The notes below the pieces were generated by a model that saw nothing but the letters and a program-made list of their open reading frames with translations, was not told where the DNA came from and searched no databases. Of a DNA stretch of 64,000 nucleotides, positions 8,346 to 17,089 are shown one piece after another. Numbering within the stretch: the first letter of the stretch is position 1; each line of letters starts with the position of its first letter. The translations under genes and the position numbers were made by a program. This DNA comes from SG8-30 sp963695085 (GTDB lineage Bacteria; Pseudomonadota; Gammaproteobacteria; Steroidobacterales; Steroidobacteraceae), in NCBI GenBank assembly GCA_963695085.1, contig CAVOFV010000008.1, forward strand, positions 620,001 to 684,000. The letters run 5' to 3'.

Positions 8346-9089
8346 TCAGGATCGCGCATCCGGCAGTTCGAGTTCGCGCCGTGCGTAGCGCACGCACTGC
8401 CTGGCCAGCACATCGAGCGAGTCGAGCAACGGCAGCGGCAGGTCGCGTGGCCCGAGCACCAGCGGCACCTCGGTGCACACCGCGACGACGACTTCGGCCC
8501 CGCGTTCAACAAGACCTGCCGCAAGACCGGCCATGCCCGCGCGGAGGCCGCCGCCGCGCTGACCGGCCTTGATCGCGTAGAGCAGCTCGGTGAAGCGCGC
8601 CATCCCTGCGGCGTCGCAGCAGATCGCCTCGACGCCGCGCGCGCCGAGCCCCCCGGCATACAACCCCGATGCGATGCACGCGGGCGTTCCGAGCAGGCCC
8701 GCGCGGCGCAGCCCCGGGCGCAGAGCCATCGCTGCGTCGCACGTTTCCTCGACGATGCTGACGAACGGCAGGTCCGTCGCCGTGATCACGGCCTCGGCGT
8801 AGGCGTGCGCGGTGTTGCAGGGCATGACGAGGAAATCGGCCCCGGCGCGTTCCAGCGCACGCGCCATGGCGGCGAGCGCCGGTCCCGGCGACGGGCCGCT
8901 GCCGGCCAGCGCGGCATTGCGGTCCGGTACTTTCGGGTTATTGAACAGGATCAGCGGGACGTGCTGCTGGTCCGTCTCGACCGGACCGGAATGGCGCAGC
9001 ACGGCCTGCAGGAAGGCGGACGTCGCATCGGGGCCCATGCCGCCCAGCACGCCGATGACACGATCCGCGGCGGCCGGCGTTGCACCCAT
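8346..9089 (-). CDS. Aspartate/glutamate racemase family protein
   Basis: A 247-residue PLP-independent racemase. The N-terminal GVLGGMGPDAT is the aspartate racemase signature, and both catalytic cysteines are present: C91 in MPCNTAHAY and C205 in VAVCTEVPLVL, so the two-base mechanism should work. It follows a D-cysteine desulfhydrase gene by only five bases on the same strand, so the pair probably handles D-amino acids. Substrate choice (Asp, Glu or another diacid) is open. The start at 9089 has GAACGGG just upstream. Confidence 0.88.
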   Translation of the reverse strand: MGATPAAADRVIGVLGGMGPDATSAFLQAVLRHSGPVETDQQHVPLILFNNPKVPDRNAALAGSGPSPGPALAAMARALERAGADFLVMPCNTAHAYAEAVITATDLPFVSIVEETCDAAMALRPGLRRAGLLGTPACIASGLYAGGLGARGVEAICCDAAGMARFTELLYAIKAGQRGGGLRAGMAGLAAGLVERGAEVVVAVCTEVPLVLGPRDLPLPLLDSLDVLARQCVRYARRELELPDARS

Positions 9090-9094
9090 CCCGT

Positions 9095-10120
9095 TCACAC
9101 GGGTGGCGCCTGGCCGGCCAGGCTCGCGTGGAACTCGTCGAAGTACCCGAACAGGCCCACACTGCCGCCGGTGTGCAGGAACAGCACGTTCTCGTCGTGG
9201 CGGAAACGTCCCTTGCGAACGAGGTCGATCAGGCCGGCCATCGCCTTGCCGGTGTATACCGGATCGAGCAGCAGGCCCTCGGTGCGGGCCGCGAGGGTCA
9301 CCGCCTCCATCATCCCTCTGGTGGGAATGCCGTAACCGGCGCCCACGTAGTCGCTGTTGGCCACGACGTCCTCGCGGCGCACGGTCCCGGCCATGCCGGC
9401 GAATTCCGCGGTGGCCCCGGCCAGCGCAAACACGTTGGCCTCCTGCCTGTCGCGCGGCGACCGCACGCTGATGCCGAGCACGGGGATCCCGCTGTGGCAG
9501 CCGCACAGGCCGGCGACGAGGCCGGCCTGGGTGCCGGTGCTGCCGGTCGCGTGCACGATGTGGTCCACGTGCAGGCCCATGGCGTTGGCCTGCGCCACGA
9601 TCTCGAATGCGCAGTCCACGTAACCGAGTGCGCCGACGACATTGGATCCGCCGCCCGGAATCACGTACGGCCTGCGCCCCGTAGCACCGTGCGCGCGGGC
9701 CGCCTCGTCCATCGCGGCGGCCATGTCGGTGCCGGCCGGCACGATCCGCACGGTGGCGCCCAGCAGGCGGTCCAGCAGCACGTTGCCGGACTCGCGGTAG
9801 GCCAGGTCCTGCCTGCCGGTGCGGTCCTCGAGCAGGATCTCGCAGTCGAGGCCCAGGCGCGCGGCGATCGCGGCGGTCTGGCGCGCATGGTTGGACTGGG
9901 TCGCGCCCTGCGTGATGACGAGGTCCGCCTTCCGTTCCAAGGCCTCGCCCATCAGGAACTCGAGCTTGCGCGTCTTGTTGCCGCCGCTGGCGAGGCCCGT
10001 GCAGTCGTCGCGCTTGACGTAGAGCCGCGGCCCGCCGAGCGCCTTGCCGAGCGCCGGCATCGGCTCCAGCGGGGTCGGCAGGTGGGCGAAGCGCAGACGC
10101 GGGAAGCGGGCCAGGTGCAT
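9095..10120 (-). CDS. dcyD: D-cysteine desulfhydrase / ACC deaminase family
   Basis: A 341-residue fold-type II PLP enzyme. SGGNKTRKLEFLMGEA carries the Schiff-base lysine (~residue 50), GATQSNHARQTAA the cofactor-binding asparagine/histidine region, and GSTGTQAGLVAG the phosphate loop. D-cysteine desulfhydrase gives pyruvate, H2S and ammonia; ACC deaminase is the close relative. No ACC-deaminase-specific feature is obvious, so DcyD is preferred. GAGGAGG six bases upstream fixes the ATG at 10120. It is the first gene of a two-gene unit with the racemase. Confidence 0.85.
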   Translation of the reverse strand: MHLARFPRLRFAHLPTPLEPMPALGKALGGPRLYVKRDDCTGLASGGNKTRKLEFLMGEALERKADLVITQGATQSNHARQTAAIAARLGLDCEILLEDRTGRQDLAYRESGNVLLDRLLGATVRIVPAGTDMAAAMDEAARAHGATGRRPYVIPGGGSNVVGALGYVDCAFEIVAQANAMGLHVDHIVHATGSTGTQAGLVAGLCGCHSGIPVLGISVRSPRDRQEANVFALAGATAEFAGMAGTVRREDVVANSDYVGAGYGIPTRGMMEAVTLAARTEGLLLDPVYTGKAMAGLIDLVRKGRFRHDENVLFLHTGGSVGLFGYFDEFHASLAGQAPPV

Positions 10121-10130
10121 TTCATCCTCC

Positions 10131-10979
10131 TCAACGCGGCGGCATTTCCTCAAACTGCGGAATGTCGTCCACGATCTCGTACCACGGCGCCTTCGAGCCG
10201 ACGAAGATGTGCGCCGAGGGCCGCATGCCCGGGTCCGTGTCGATGGTACCGACCGCCACCATGGCGCGACTGAACTGGGCGAGGATGCGCGGCGCCGGGC
10301 TGCCGCAGGTCCTGCAGAACGCCTGCGTGAAGAACCTGGCGTCCGCCACCTTGTACTGGTCAGCCATGTCCTCGCCGCGGATCCAGCGGAACTGCTCGAT
10401 CTTGTAGAAGGCATTGGTGGCATGCGCCGCGCCGCGTGCCAGGCGGCAACGCGAGCAGTGGCAGTTCATCATCATGGCCGGCGGACCTTGCGCCTCCCAG
10501 GCAATCGCGCCGCACAGGCAGCTGCCGGCCGTCACGCCGGGCTTCGCCTTCGGCGCCGGGCGCGCCTGGCCGGCGCCGCCCCACCCGGGCGGGTACTCCT
10601 CGTGCTGCGGCAGCGAATCGGTGATCTCGTAACCCGGTGCCCTGGATCCCGTGAAGACATGCATCCGCGGGCGGACGCCGGGATCGCCCTCCAGGTTGCC
10701 GGCGGGTGCGATCACCATGCCCAGGTCGGTCGCGAGCATGGGGCCGGCCGAGCCGCAGGTCCTGCAGAACGTGCGCCTGCCTTTCGGTGACGACGCGTAC
10801 GCGGTCAGGTTGTCCTCGCCGGAGATCCAGCGGAAGCCGGACAGCGGTGCCGCGGCAAAGGTCACGAACTGCGCGCCATGTTCCTTGCGGCACATCGAAC
10901 AATGGCAATTCACCATGAAGCTGAACGGTCCGTCTATCTCGTAACGCACCGCGCCGCACAGGCATCGACCGTTGGTCAT
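10131..10979 (-). CDS. Two-domain GFA (formaldehyde-activating-enzyme-like) zinc protein
   Basis: A 282-residue protein made of two copies of the ~135-residue GFA/CENP-V zinc domain. Copy 1 has GRCLCGAVRY, NCHCSMCRKEHG and FCRTCGS; copy 2 has GSCLCGAIAW, NCHCSRCRLARG and FCRTCGS. Both copies end in matching tails (GSRAPGYEITDSLPQ and GSKAPWYEIVDDIPQ), so this is an internal duplication rather than a fusion of unrelated parts. Both zinc sites look intact. Single-domain GFA proteins bind glutathione adducts, but most have no proven activity. The gene is ten bases upstream of dcyD on the same strand and may share its transcript. Confidence 0.88.
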   Translation of the reverse strand: MTNGRCLCGAVRYEIDGPFSFMVNCHCSMCRKEHGAQFVTFAAAPLSGFRWISGEDNLTAYASSPKGRRTFCRTCGSAGPMLATDLGMVIAPAGNLEGDPGVRPRMHVFTGSRAPGYEITDSLPQHEEYPPGWGGAGQARPAPKAKPGVTAGSCLCGAIAWEAQGPPAMMMNCHCSRCRLARGAAHATNAFYKIEQFRWIRGEDMADQYKVADARFFTQAFCRTCGSPAPRILAQFSRAMVAVGTIDTDPGMRPSAHIFVGSKAPWYEIVDDIPQFEEMPPR

Positions 10980-11424
10980 GATTGCATCCCCTCACGCCGG
11001 AATTCGTCGAAGTTTGCGCCGCGGAGGATGACCGAGTCCACCCGCCGGCGGTTGTGCGGATCAAGTTCCTCTTGAATTCTTACCGCGATGCGCGGCATTG
11101 TTAGCACTGTCCGTCGCGCTGCGGTCGGGTTTATCCGTCAATTCAATTAACGGGTTAGTCCAAGCTCAGGGCGTAGCGCGGCGGGCCTTTCCCCTTCTTC
11201 GCGACCATTGACGCTGTATTTCCCGGCGTCGCGCGTTCCTCGCGCGCCGCAGTGCGACCCGTTGTCGCACCGCGGTACCTGGCCGCAGCGCGACGGCAGT
11301 CCCACTTGCGGGGCGCCGTGCGCGTGCGCATCGGCGGACCGCGAGGCCCTGCGTGGTACCCTGTGTGTCCCCCGGCGGGACAATCCGCCGGGTCGCAGGA
11401 ACAGTATCTGGAGGAAAGACAACA
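10980..11424. other. Non-coding stretch between GFA gene and yegP
   Basis: No convincing gene is seen on either strand: the short open frames have no ribosome site and biased, non-protein-like composition. The left part holds the divergent control region of the GFA gene; an AT-richer patch at ~11130-11160 (TTTATCCGTCAATTCAATTAACGGG) is the only place resembling promoter DNA. No known RNA family is recognised. Confidence 0.5.
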
Positions 11425-11763
11425 ATGGCGGGTTATTTCGAACTGAAGCGGGCAGCCGGCGGCGGGTATGTGTTCAACCTGAAGGCCGGCAACCACGAGA
11501 CGATCCTGACGAGCGAGGTGTACAACAGCAAGGCGGCCGCGGAGAACGGCATCGCGTCCGTGCGCCGGAACGCCGCCAGCAGCCAGAACTTCGATCGCAA
11601 GATCGCCAAGAACGGCGCGCCGTTCTTCTCGCTGACGTCCGCCTCCAATGGCCAGGTCATCGGCAAGAGCGAGATGTATTCGTCGACACGGTCGATGGAA
11701 GGCGGCATCGCGTCGGTGACGCGCAATGCCGGTCGCGCGACGGTCAAGGACAAGTCCGCCTGA
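11425..11763 (+). CDS. yegP: YegP-family (DUF1508) protein
   Basis: A 112-residue protein consisting of two ~50-residue DUF1508 repeats. Repeat 1 reads YFELKRAAGGGYVFNLKAGN...TSEVYNSKAAAENGIASVRRN; repeat 2 starts FDRKIAKNGAPFFSLTSASN and ends SSTRSMEGGIASVTRNA. The family forms small beta-alpha units and is widespread, with no assigned biochemistry. GGAGGAAAG before the ATG at 11425 is one of the strongest ribosome sites in the window, suggesting high expression. A strong intrinsic terminator follows. Confidence 0.92.
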   Translation: MAGYFELKRAAGGGYVFNLKAGNHETILTSEVYNSKAAAENGIASVRRNAASSQNFDRKIAKNGAPFFSLTSASNGQVIGKSEMYSSTRSMEGGIASVTRNAGRATVKDKSA

Positions 11764-11787
11764 GGGCGGCTGCGTCGCGCAGGGAAG

Positions 11788-11818
11788 GGCCCGGGGACAG
11801 CGTCCGCCGGGCCTTTTT
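11788..11818 (+). terminator. Intrinsic terminator of yegP
   Basis: GGCCCGG-GGAC-AGC-GTCC-(G)-CCGGGCC forms an 11-bp stem with one bulged base and a three-base loop, followed directly by TTTTT. It starts 25 bases after the yegP stop. Confidence 0.9.
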
Positions 11819-11840
11819 CATGGCCGACGCCTTGCCGCGT

Positions 11841-12764
11841 TCAGAGGCCGGCAACCAGTTCGCGGATGCGCGCCTGCTGCGCTGCGTCCGGCAGCCGGCC
11901 CTGGCCCGCGCGCACGTTGTCGATGACGTGACGCGGGCGGCTGGTGGCCGGGATGATGCAGGTGACGGCCGGGTGCGCGAGGATGAACTTCAGCGACAGC
12001 TGCGCCCAGCTCTCGCAATCGAACTCCGTCGCCCAGTCCGGCAGCGGCCTGTCCTTGACGAGCGAGAAGTAACGACCGTTGCCGAAGGGGCGGTTGACCA
12101 GCACCGCGATGCCGCGTTCGGCCGCCAGCGGCAACAATCGGCCAGCGGCCTCGGGTTCCATCGGCGAGTAGTTCAGCTGCACGAAATCGGGTCGCCAGTC
12201 CCGCATCAACTGCCCGAGCGGCTCGTGGTCGGCGAGCCGTGAAACGGTCAGGCCGATGTAACGCACCCGTTCCTGTTCCTTGAACCGGCGCAAGATCTGC
12301 CATTGCGTGGCGGCGTCCACCAGGTTGTGGACCTGCACGAGATCCAGGGGCCGGCGCCCGAGCCGTTGCGCGGAGGCCTCGAACTGCGCCTTCCCGCTTG
12401 CCTCGCCCGTCGTGCGGAGCTTGGTCGCCCAGAAGATCCTGTCGGTCAGCCCTGCCTCGCGGGCCAGCCGGCCCAGCACGATTTCCGCATCGCCATAACC
12501 GGGCGCGGTGTCCACGAGCCGCGCGCCGGTCGCCACCAGGATGTCGAGCACGCCGCGCAGTTCCGCGGCTTCCTTTTCGTCAGCGGGCTGGCGGTCGAAT
12601 TCGCCGGAGGTGCCCAGCCCGATCACGGGCAGGCGCTCGCCAGTCGCCGGAATCGCGCGGCTCATGAGTTCGTCGTCGGGCGCGTCCGCGGCCGCCCACG
12701 GCGCCGCCAGCGCCGCGGCAGCCAGCTTGAGCGCCTGACGACGGTCGAGCAGGAAGTTCTGCAT
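11841..12764 (-). CDS. Tat-exported aldo/keto reductase
   Basis: A 307-residue protein. The N-terminus (MQNFLLDRRQALKLAAAALA) is a twin-arginine signal ending at an AxA site near residue 26, so a folded, cofactor-loaded enzyme is sent to the periplasm. The aldo/keto reductase barrel follows: GLGTSGEFD, catalytic tyrosine in DTAPGYGDAE, lysine in ATKLRTT and histidine in DLVQVHNL. A late IIPATSRPRHV is the usual cofactor-phosphate region. Substrate unknown. It lies 96 bases downstream of the RND pump gene on the same strand but has its own start context, so sharing that operon is uncertain. Confidence 0.87.
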   Translation of the reverse strand: MQNFLLDRRQALKLAAAALAAPWAAADAPDDELMSRAIPATGERLPVIGLGTSGEFDRQPADEKEAAELRGVLDILVATGARLVDTAPGYGDAEIVLGRLAREAGLTDRIFWATKLRTTGEASGKAQFEASAQRLGRRPLDLVQVHNLVDAATQWQILRRFKEQERVRYIGLTVSRLADHEPLGQLMRDWRPDFVQLNYSPMEPEAAGRLLPLAAERGIAVLVNRPFGNGRYFSLVKDRPLPDWATEFDCESWAQLSLKFILAHPAVTCIIPATSRPRHVIDNVRAGQGRLPDAAQQARIRELVAGL

Positions 12765-12860
12765 GGTCTGTACTCCCGAAAGCTGGTCAGGTGGGTATAT
12801 GGACTCTACCCCAACCGCCGTCACGCGATGGTGCGGGTCCGGAATCACCGCAACGGTCGT

Positions 12861-15800
12861 TCAGGCAGGCGCGGGCACGCGGCCGGCCGGCGCTGCGGCG
12901 TCGGTGCGCGGCGTAATGGCCGGCGGCAGCAGCTTGTACATCACCGGCGTGACCAGCCGGGCCAGCAGGGTCGACGAAATCAGGCCGCCGATGATGACGA
13001 CGGCCAGCGGCGAGTACAGGCCGGAGCCCTGGATGGCCAGCGGCATCAGGCCGCCGATGGCGGTCAGCGAGGTCAGCAGGATCGGGAAGAAGCGCACCTC
13101 GCCGGCTTTCTCGATCGCCTCGTCGAGGCCGGTCCCGCGCTCGCGCAACTGGTTCGTGAAGTCCACCAGCAGGATCGAGTTCTTGATCTCGATGCCAACC
13201 AGCGCGATCAGCCCGATCAGCGCAGTGAAAGAAAGCGTGTAGCCGGTCACGAACAGGCCGATGAGCGCGCCGACCGCGCCCAGCGGCACGACGCCGAATA
13301 CGATCAGGGTCGAGCGGAAGCTGCCGAACTCGAGCACCAGCACCGCGAGGATGCCGAGCATCGCCACGAGCAGGGCGACGCCGAGCCCGCCGAAGGCTTC
13401 CTCGCGCGCCTCGACCTCGCCGGCTGCCATGTAGCGATAGCCAGGTGGCCATGGGTACTGCTCCATCCTGGAAAGCACGCGCCGGGTGACCTCGTCGGTG
13501 TTGTAGCCCGTCTCGGGCCAGGCCGTGACGCTGCTCGACCGCTCGCGGCCATAACGGTGGATGACGTTCGGCGCGGCGCGGAACTGCGGGTCGGTCAGTT
13601 GCCTGAGTGGCACTTGCGAGCCGCTTAGCGAGGACACCTGGACGGCGTCGAGCAAGTCCAGCGTCGGATGACCATCGATCGGCAGCCGCAGGGTGATGTC
13701 GTACTCGTCGCCGTCCGGCTCGCGGAAGCGGCCGGCCGGCAGTCCCGCGATGGCGAGCCGCACGGTGCGGTCCACCTCGATCGTCGGAACCCCAAACAGC
13801 GAAGCCTTCTCGCTGTCCACCTTGAGGTCGATATCCGTGCGCTGCAGCCGCAGAGGGTTTTCGACGTCGCGTGCGCCCTCCGTGGCGGACACCAGCCTCT
13901 CGATGTCGGCGGCGACGCCGCGCAGCGTATCGAGGTCCGGACCGATGATGCGAATCTCGATCGGCGCGTTGATCGGGGTGCCGTTCTCGAATTGACGCAC
14001 CGTGATCCTGGCCGCCGGGTAACCGCCGAACACGGCGCGCAATTCGTCGAGCATCCGCAGGGTCTGCTGCGGGTGATAGTCACTCACTTCCGCGAAGACC
14101 TCGGCGAGATTGGCGGCGTAGCTCTTGGGTATCACGTTGTAGTAGACGCGCGGGTTGTCGTGCCCGAGGTTGGCGAACCAGTACTTGACCTCGGGCCGCC
14201 TCGCGAGCTCTGCCTCGACGAATCGCAGCGCGCGGTCGGTCTCGGCCAGGCTGGACCCTTCCGGCGCCTCGATCCGCACGCGGAACTGCGGGATGTCCGC
14301 GGTCGGGAACAGGCTGACGTCCATGCCGAACACGGCAAGCGCCACGGCGCCCACGAAGATCAACATGGCCGAAATGAAGGTCGTGCGAGGCCACGCGAGC
14401 GCGCGGCGCAGCGCCGGTCCGTAGAAAGCCTGGATGCCGCCCATCACGGTGGCCAGGACCCGGTCGGCGAGTGCGTCGGACCGGCCCACGAACGAGCGTC
14501 CGGCCTGCACGATGCGGCCCAGCCAGGGCTGGCGCGGCAGCGGGCGCGACCCGCCACGCAGCAGGCGGCTTGCGAGGAACGGGATGATGGTCAGGGACAC
14601 GAACAGCGACGCGAGGATGGTGTAGAGCACCGCGGCCGGCAGCGAGCGAACAAACTCGCCCGCACTCTCCGGCAGGAACAACAGCGGCAGGAAGGCCAGG
14701 ATCAGCGTCGCCGTGCAGCCGAGCACGGCCAGCCAGATCTGGTTCGTTGCGGCGATGGCGGCCTGCTTGCGCGGCATGCCTTCGCGCACGTGCCGGGCGA
14801 TGTTCTCGATCACGACGATCGAGTCGTCCACCAGCAGTCCGAGCGCCACCACGAACCCGGCGATGGACAGCTGGTTGAGCGAAAAGCCGGTGAAGTACAG
14901 TGCCGCCAGCCCGATCGCGAGCGATAACGGTATCGAAAGCATGACGATGCCCGCAGCGCGCAGACCGAGGGGCAGCAGGGTCAGCGCGACCAGGCTGATC
15001 GCCAGCGAGAAATCGAACTGCAGCCGCGACAGGCGCCGGTCCACATTGCGCGACTGTTCAAAGCCGCGCTCGAGACTCACGCCAGCCGGCAGGCCGCGTT
15101 CGAATCCCTCGAGGCGCCGGACGATCGCGTCGTGAACGTCGAAGACGTTCTGGTTGTCCTTCATGTTGGCGGTGATGAACACCGCCCGCTTGCCGTTGAA
15201 ACGGCCGAGGTAGAGTTCCTCGGCGGCACTCCAGGAGACCTCGGCGACGTCTTGCACGCGCACCGTGCGGCCAGCGTGCGCGCTGATCACCGTTTCGCCG
15301 ATCTGGGCCAGCGACTGGTAGTCGCCGGAGGTCTTGAGGTTGTAGCGCCGCTGGCCGACGTCCACGGCGCCGCCGGGAATGCTGATGTTCTCGCTTCGGA
15401 TCGCGTCCATCACCCGGCTGAGCGTGACGCCGGCGGCGGACAGTCGCTCCAGGTCCACCGCGACGCGAACCTCCGGTTGCGGGTACGCCCAGCTCTCGGC
15501 GCGGCGCACGCCGGGTACCGTCTCGATCGCTTCCTCGAGACTCTCGGCGAGCTTCTTCAGTTGACGCCAGTCCGCCGACTCGCTCACCAGGGCGAGCTGC
15601 ACGATGTTGACCAGGCTCGGCTTGAATTGCCGGACGTCGATGTCGAGGATGTCGGGTGGCAGCGATGGCCGCAGCCGGTTGACCTCGCGCAGGACCTCGT
15701 CGTACTTGCGGTCGGCGTCCACACCCCAGGTGAACTCGATCTGTATGACCGCGAATCCGTCCTGCGCCTCGCTGGCCAGCTTCTTGACGTCGTCGAGACC

Positions 15801-16016
15801 GTTAAGCGCTTCCTCGATCGGGTCGACGACGAGCTGTTCGATATCTTCCGGCCCCGCGCCCGGGTAGGCCACGACGATGAGCGAGCCGGGAAATGTCAGT
15901 GACGGGTCCTCGAGGCGGGGTATCGCGTTCAGCGCCATCAAACCGGTGGCGATCAGCGCCGTGAACACCACGAGCGTGAACTGCCAGCGCTTGACCGCGA
16001 ACTCCCACAGGCTCAT
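12861..16016 (-). CDS. RND efflux pump, inner-membrane permease
   Basis: A 1051-residue RND transporter of the AcrB/MdtBC-like superfamily, full length. It begins LWEFAVKRWQFTLVV (TM1), has the periplasmic loop 1, then the TM4 proton-relay signature GLLVDDSIVVIEN (~residues 390-400), a second loop and the closing helices GLIALVGIEIKNSILLVDF. The double Asp of TM4 is intact. It should trimerise in the inner membrane and export drugs, solvents or toxic metabolites by proton antiport. It follows the adaptor gene by 11 bases in a TetR-TolC-adaptor-permease operon. The substrate cannot be read from sequence. Confidence 0.93.
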   Translation of the reverse strand: MSLWEFAVKRWQFTLVVFTALIATGLMALNAIPRLEDPSLTFPGSLIVVAYPGAGPEDIEQLVVDPIEEALNGLDDVKKLASEAQDGFAVIQIEFTWGVDADRKYDEVLREVNRLRPSLPPDILDIDVRQFKPSLVNIVQLALVSESADWRQLKKLAESLEEAIETVPGVRRAESWAYPQPEVRVAVDLERLSAAGVTLSRVMDAIRSENISIPGGAVDVGQRRYNLKTSGDYQSLAQIGETVISAHAGRTVRVQDVAEVSWSAAEELYLGRFNGKRAVFITANMKDNQNVFDVHDAIVRRLEGFERGLPAGVSLERGFEQSRNVDRRLSRLQFDFSLAISLVALTLLPLGLRAAGIVMLSIPLSLAIGLAALYFTGFSLNQLSIAGFVVALGLLVDDSIVVIENIARHVREGMPRKQAAIAATNQIWLAVLGCTATLILAFLPLLFLPESAGEFVRSLPAAVLYTILASLFVSLTIIPFLASRLLRGGSRPLPRQPWLGRIVQAGRSFVGRSDALADRVLATVMGGIQAFYGPALRRALAWPRTTFISAMLIFVGAVALAVFGMDVSLFPTADIPQFRVRIEAPEGSSLAETDRALRFVEAELARRPEVKYWFANLGHDNPRVYYNVIPKSYAANLAEVFAEVSDYHPQQTLRMLDELRAVFGGYPAARITVRQFENGTPINAPIEIRIIGPDLDTLRGVAADIERLVSATEGARDVENPLRLQRTDIDLKVDSEKASLFGVPTIEVDRTVRLAIAGLPAGRFREPDGDEYDITLRLPIDGHPTLDLLDAVQVSSLSGSQVPLRQLTDPQFRAAPNVIHRYGRERSSSVTAWPETGYNTDEVTRRVLSRMEQYPWPPGYRYMAAGEVEAREEAFGGLGVALLVAMLGILAVLVLEFGSFRSTLIVFGVVPLGAVGALIGLFVTGYTLSFTALIGLIALVGIEIKNSILLVDFTNQLRERGTGLDEAIEKAGEVRFFPILLTSLTAIGGLMPLAIQGSGLYSPLAVVIIGGLISSTLLARLVTPVMYKLLPPAITPRTDAAAPAGRVPAPA

Positions 16017-16027
16017 GGGATCGTCCC

Positions 16028-17089
16028 TCAGCCCGCGCCGATGACACGAACGAGCTCGCCGTCGCGCAGGTAGGCAGCACCTTCGGTGACGACCTGCTCA
16101 CCACCCTCGAGGCCCCCGAGCACTTCGACCCTCTCGCCGACCAGGCGACCAATGCGCACCGCAACCCGTCGCGCGACGTCCTCGCCCGGGGCAATGACGT
16201 ACACCACGGCCACCGAACCGTCCGCCTCGAGCAGCGCGCTGACCGGCAGCACCGGCACGGCGACCGCGGTCGCAAGGTCGAACTCGACCTTGGCGACCAT
16301 GCCCGACAGGAAGTGCGCGCCTTGCGGATCCACCGCGAGTTGCACTTCGTAGGTGCCGCTCATGGGATCCGACGCGGACGCCAGTTCCGTCACGGCGCCG
16401 GCAAAGCGGCGGCCCGGGAAGGCATCGACGCTGATCGCGGCGCGCGTTCCCGGCGCGATCCTTACGATGTCGCGGTCGGCGAGCGAGGCACGGACGATCC
16501 ACCCGCCGCCGGTCAGGCCGGCGACCAGGACTGGCTGGCCAGCCGCCACCAGCTCGCCCGGCTCGGCGAGGCGGCGCAGCAGGATGCCGTCGCCCGGCGC
16601 TTCAATGCGCGAGAAGCGTGCATTGAATGCGGCCGCCCGCAGCGCCGCGTGCGCGACGTCGCGGGCGGTGACCAGGTTCTCGAGCTGCTCGAGCGTCGCG
16701 ACTTCATCCGCCAGCAGGGCCCGGCCACGCTCGAGGTCGCGGTCCGACTTGTCCGCAAGCGCGCGCGCCTGGGCTACGGCCGCGTCCACTTCGTCCTGCC
16801 GCAGCGTTGCCAGTAATTGCCCCTTGCTCAGGCGCGCGCCCTGCTCGACGTGAATGGCCGCGACGACACCGCCGGCCTTGAACGACAGCCGGACTTCGTC
16901 GGCGGTGGCCAGCAGGCCGACGGCGCGAATCGCCGGGTCGAGCGGCGCCGTTTCGACGGGCGCCACGCGCACCGGTGTGGGGCGGGTCGCGTCGTCCGTC
17001 GAGCCATTCCCGCAACCGGCGGCGGCCAATGAAAGCACCAGGACGGCCGCCAGCGGCCGCGCCATGGTGACGAGCGAAACCCGGGTCAT
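16028..17089 (-). CDS. RND efflux periplasmic adaptor lipoprotein (MFP)
   Basis: A 353-residue membrane-fusion protein. The signal ends in a lipobox LAAAGC (Cys ~26), so it is lipid-anchored. Then come the lipoyl-like half VRLSFKAGGVVAAIHVEQGARLSKGQLLATL, a coiled-coil hairpin, a second lipoyl half FSRIEAPGDGILLRRLAEPGELV and the beta-barrel. It bridges the permease and the outer-membrane channel. The ATG at 17089 overlaps the TolC stop (ATGA), which supports it over the in-frame ATG eight codons later. It has the order and spacing of a standard tripartite pump. Confidence 0.92.
   Translation of the reverse strand: MTRVSLVTMARPLAAVLVLSLAAAGCGNGSTDDATRPTPVRVAPVETAPLDPAIRAVGLLATADEVRLSFKAGGVVAAIHVEQGARLSKGQLLATLRQDEVDAAVAQARALADKSDRDLERGRALLADEVATLEQLENLVTARDVAHAALRAAAFNARFSRIEAPGDGILLRRLAEPGELVAAGQPVLVAGLTGGGWIVRASLADRDIVRIAPGTRAAISVDAFPGRRFAGAVTELASASDPMSGTYEVQLAVDPQGAHFLSGMVAKVEFDLATAVAVPVLPVSALLEADGSVAVVYVIAPGEDVARRVAVRIGRLVGERVEVLGGLEGGEQVVTEGAAYLRDGELVRVIGAG

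Noticed and set aside
11208..12242. Plus-strand frame spanning yegP and the aldo/keto reductase
   Set aside because: It runs out of frame through yegP and antisense through a Tat-exported reductase; no ribosome site or domain.
13668..14927. Long open frame on the plus strand opposite the RND permease
   Set aside because: It lies wholly antisense to a protein with clear RND motifs; composition (His/Arg/Gln-rich, no domain) is typical of GC-driven shadow frames. The same holds for the 2 kb frame opposite frdA (21209-23248) and that opposite tyrA (38447-39388).
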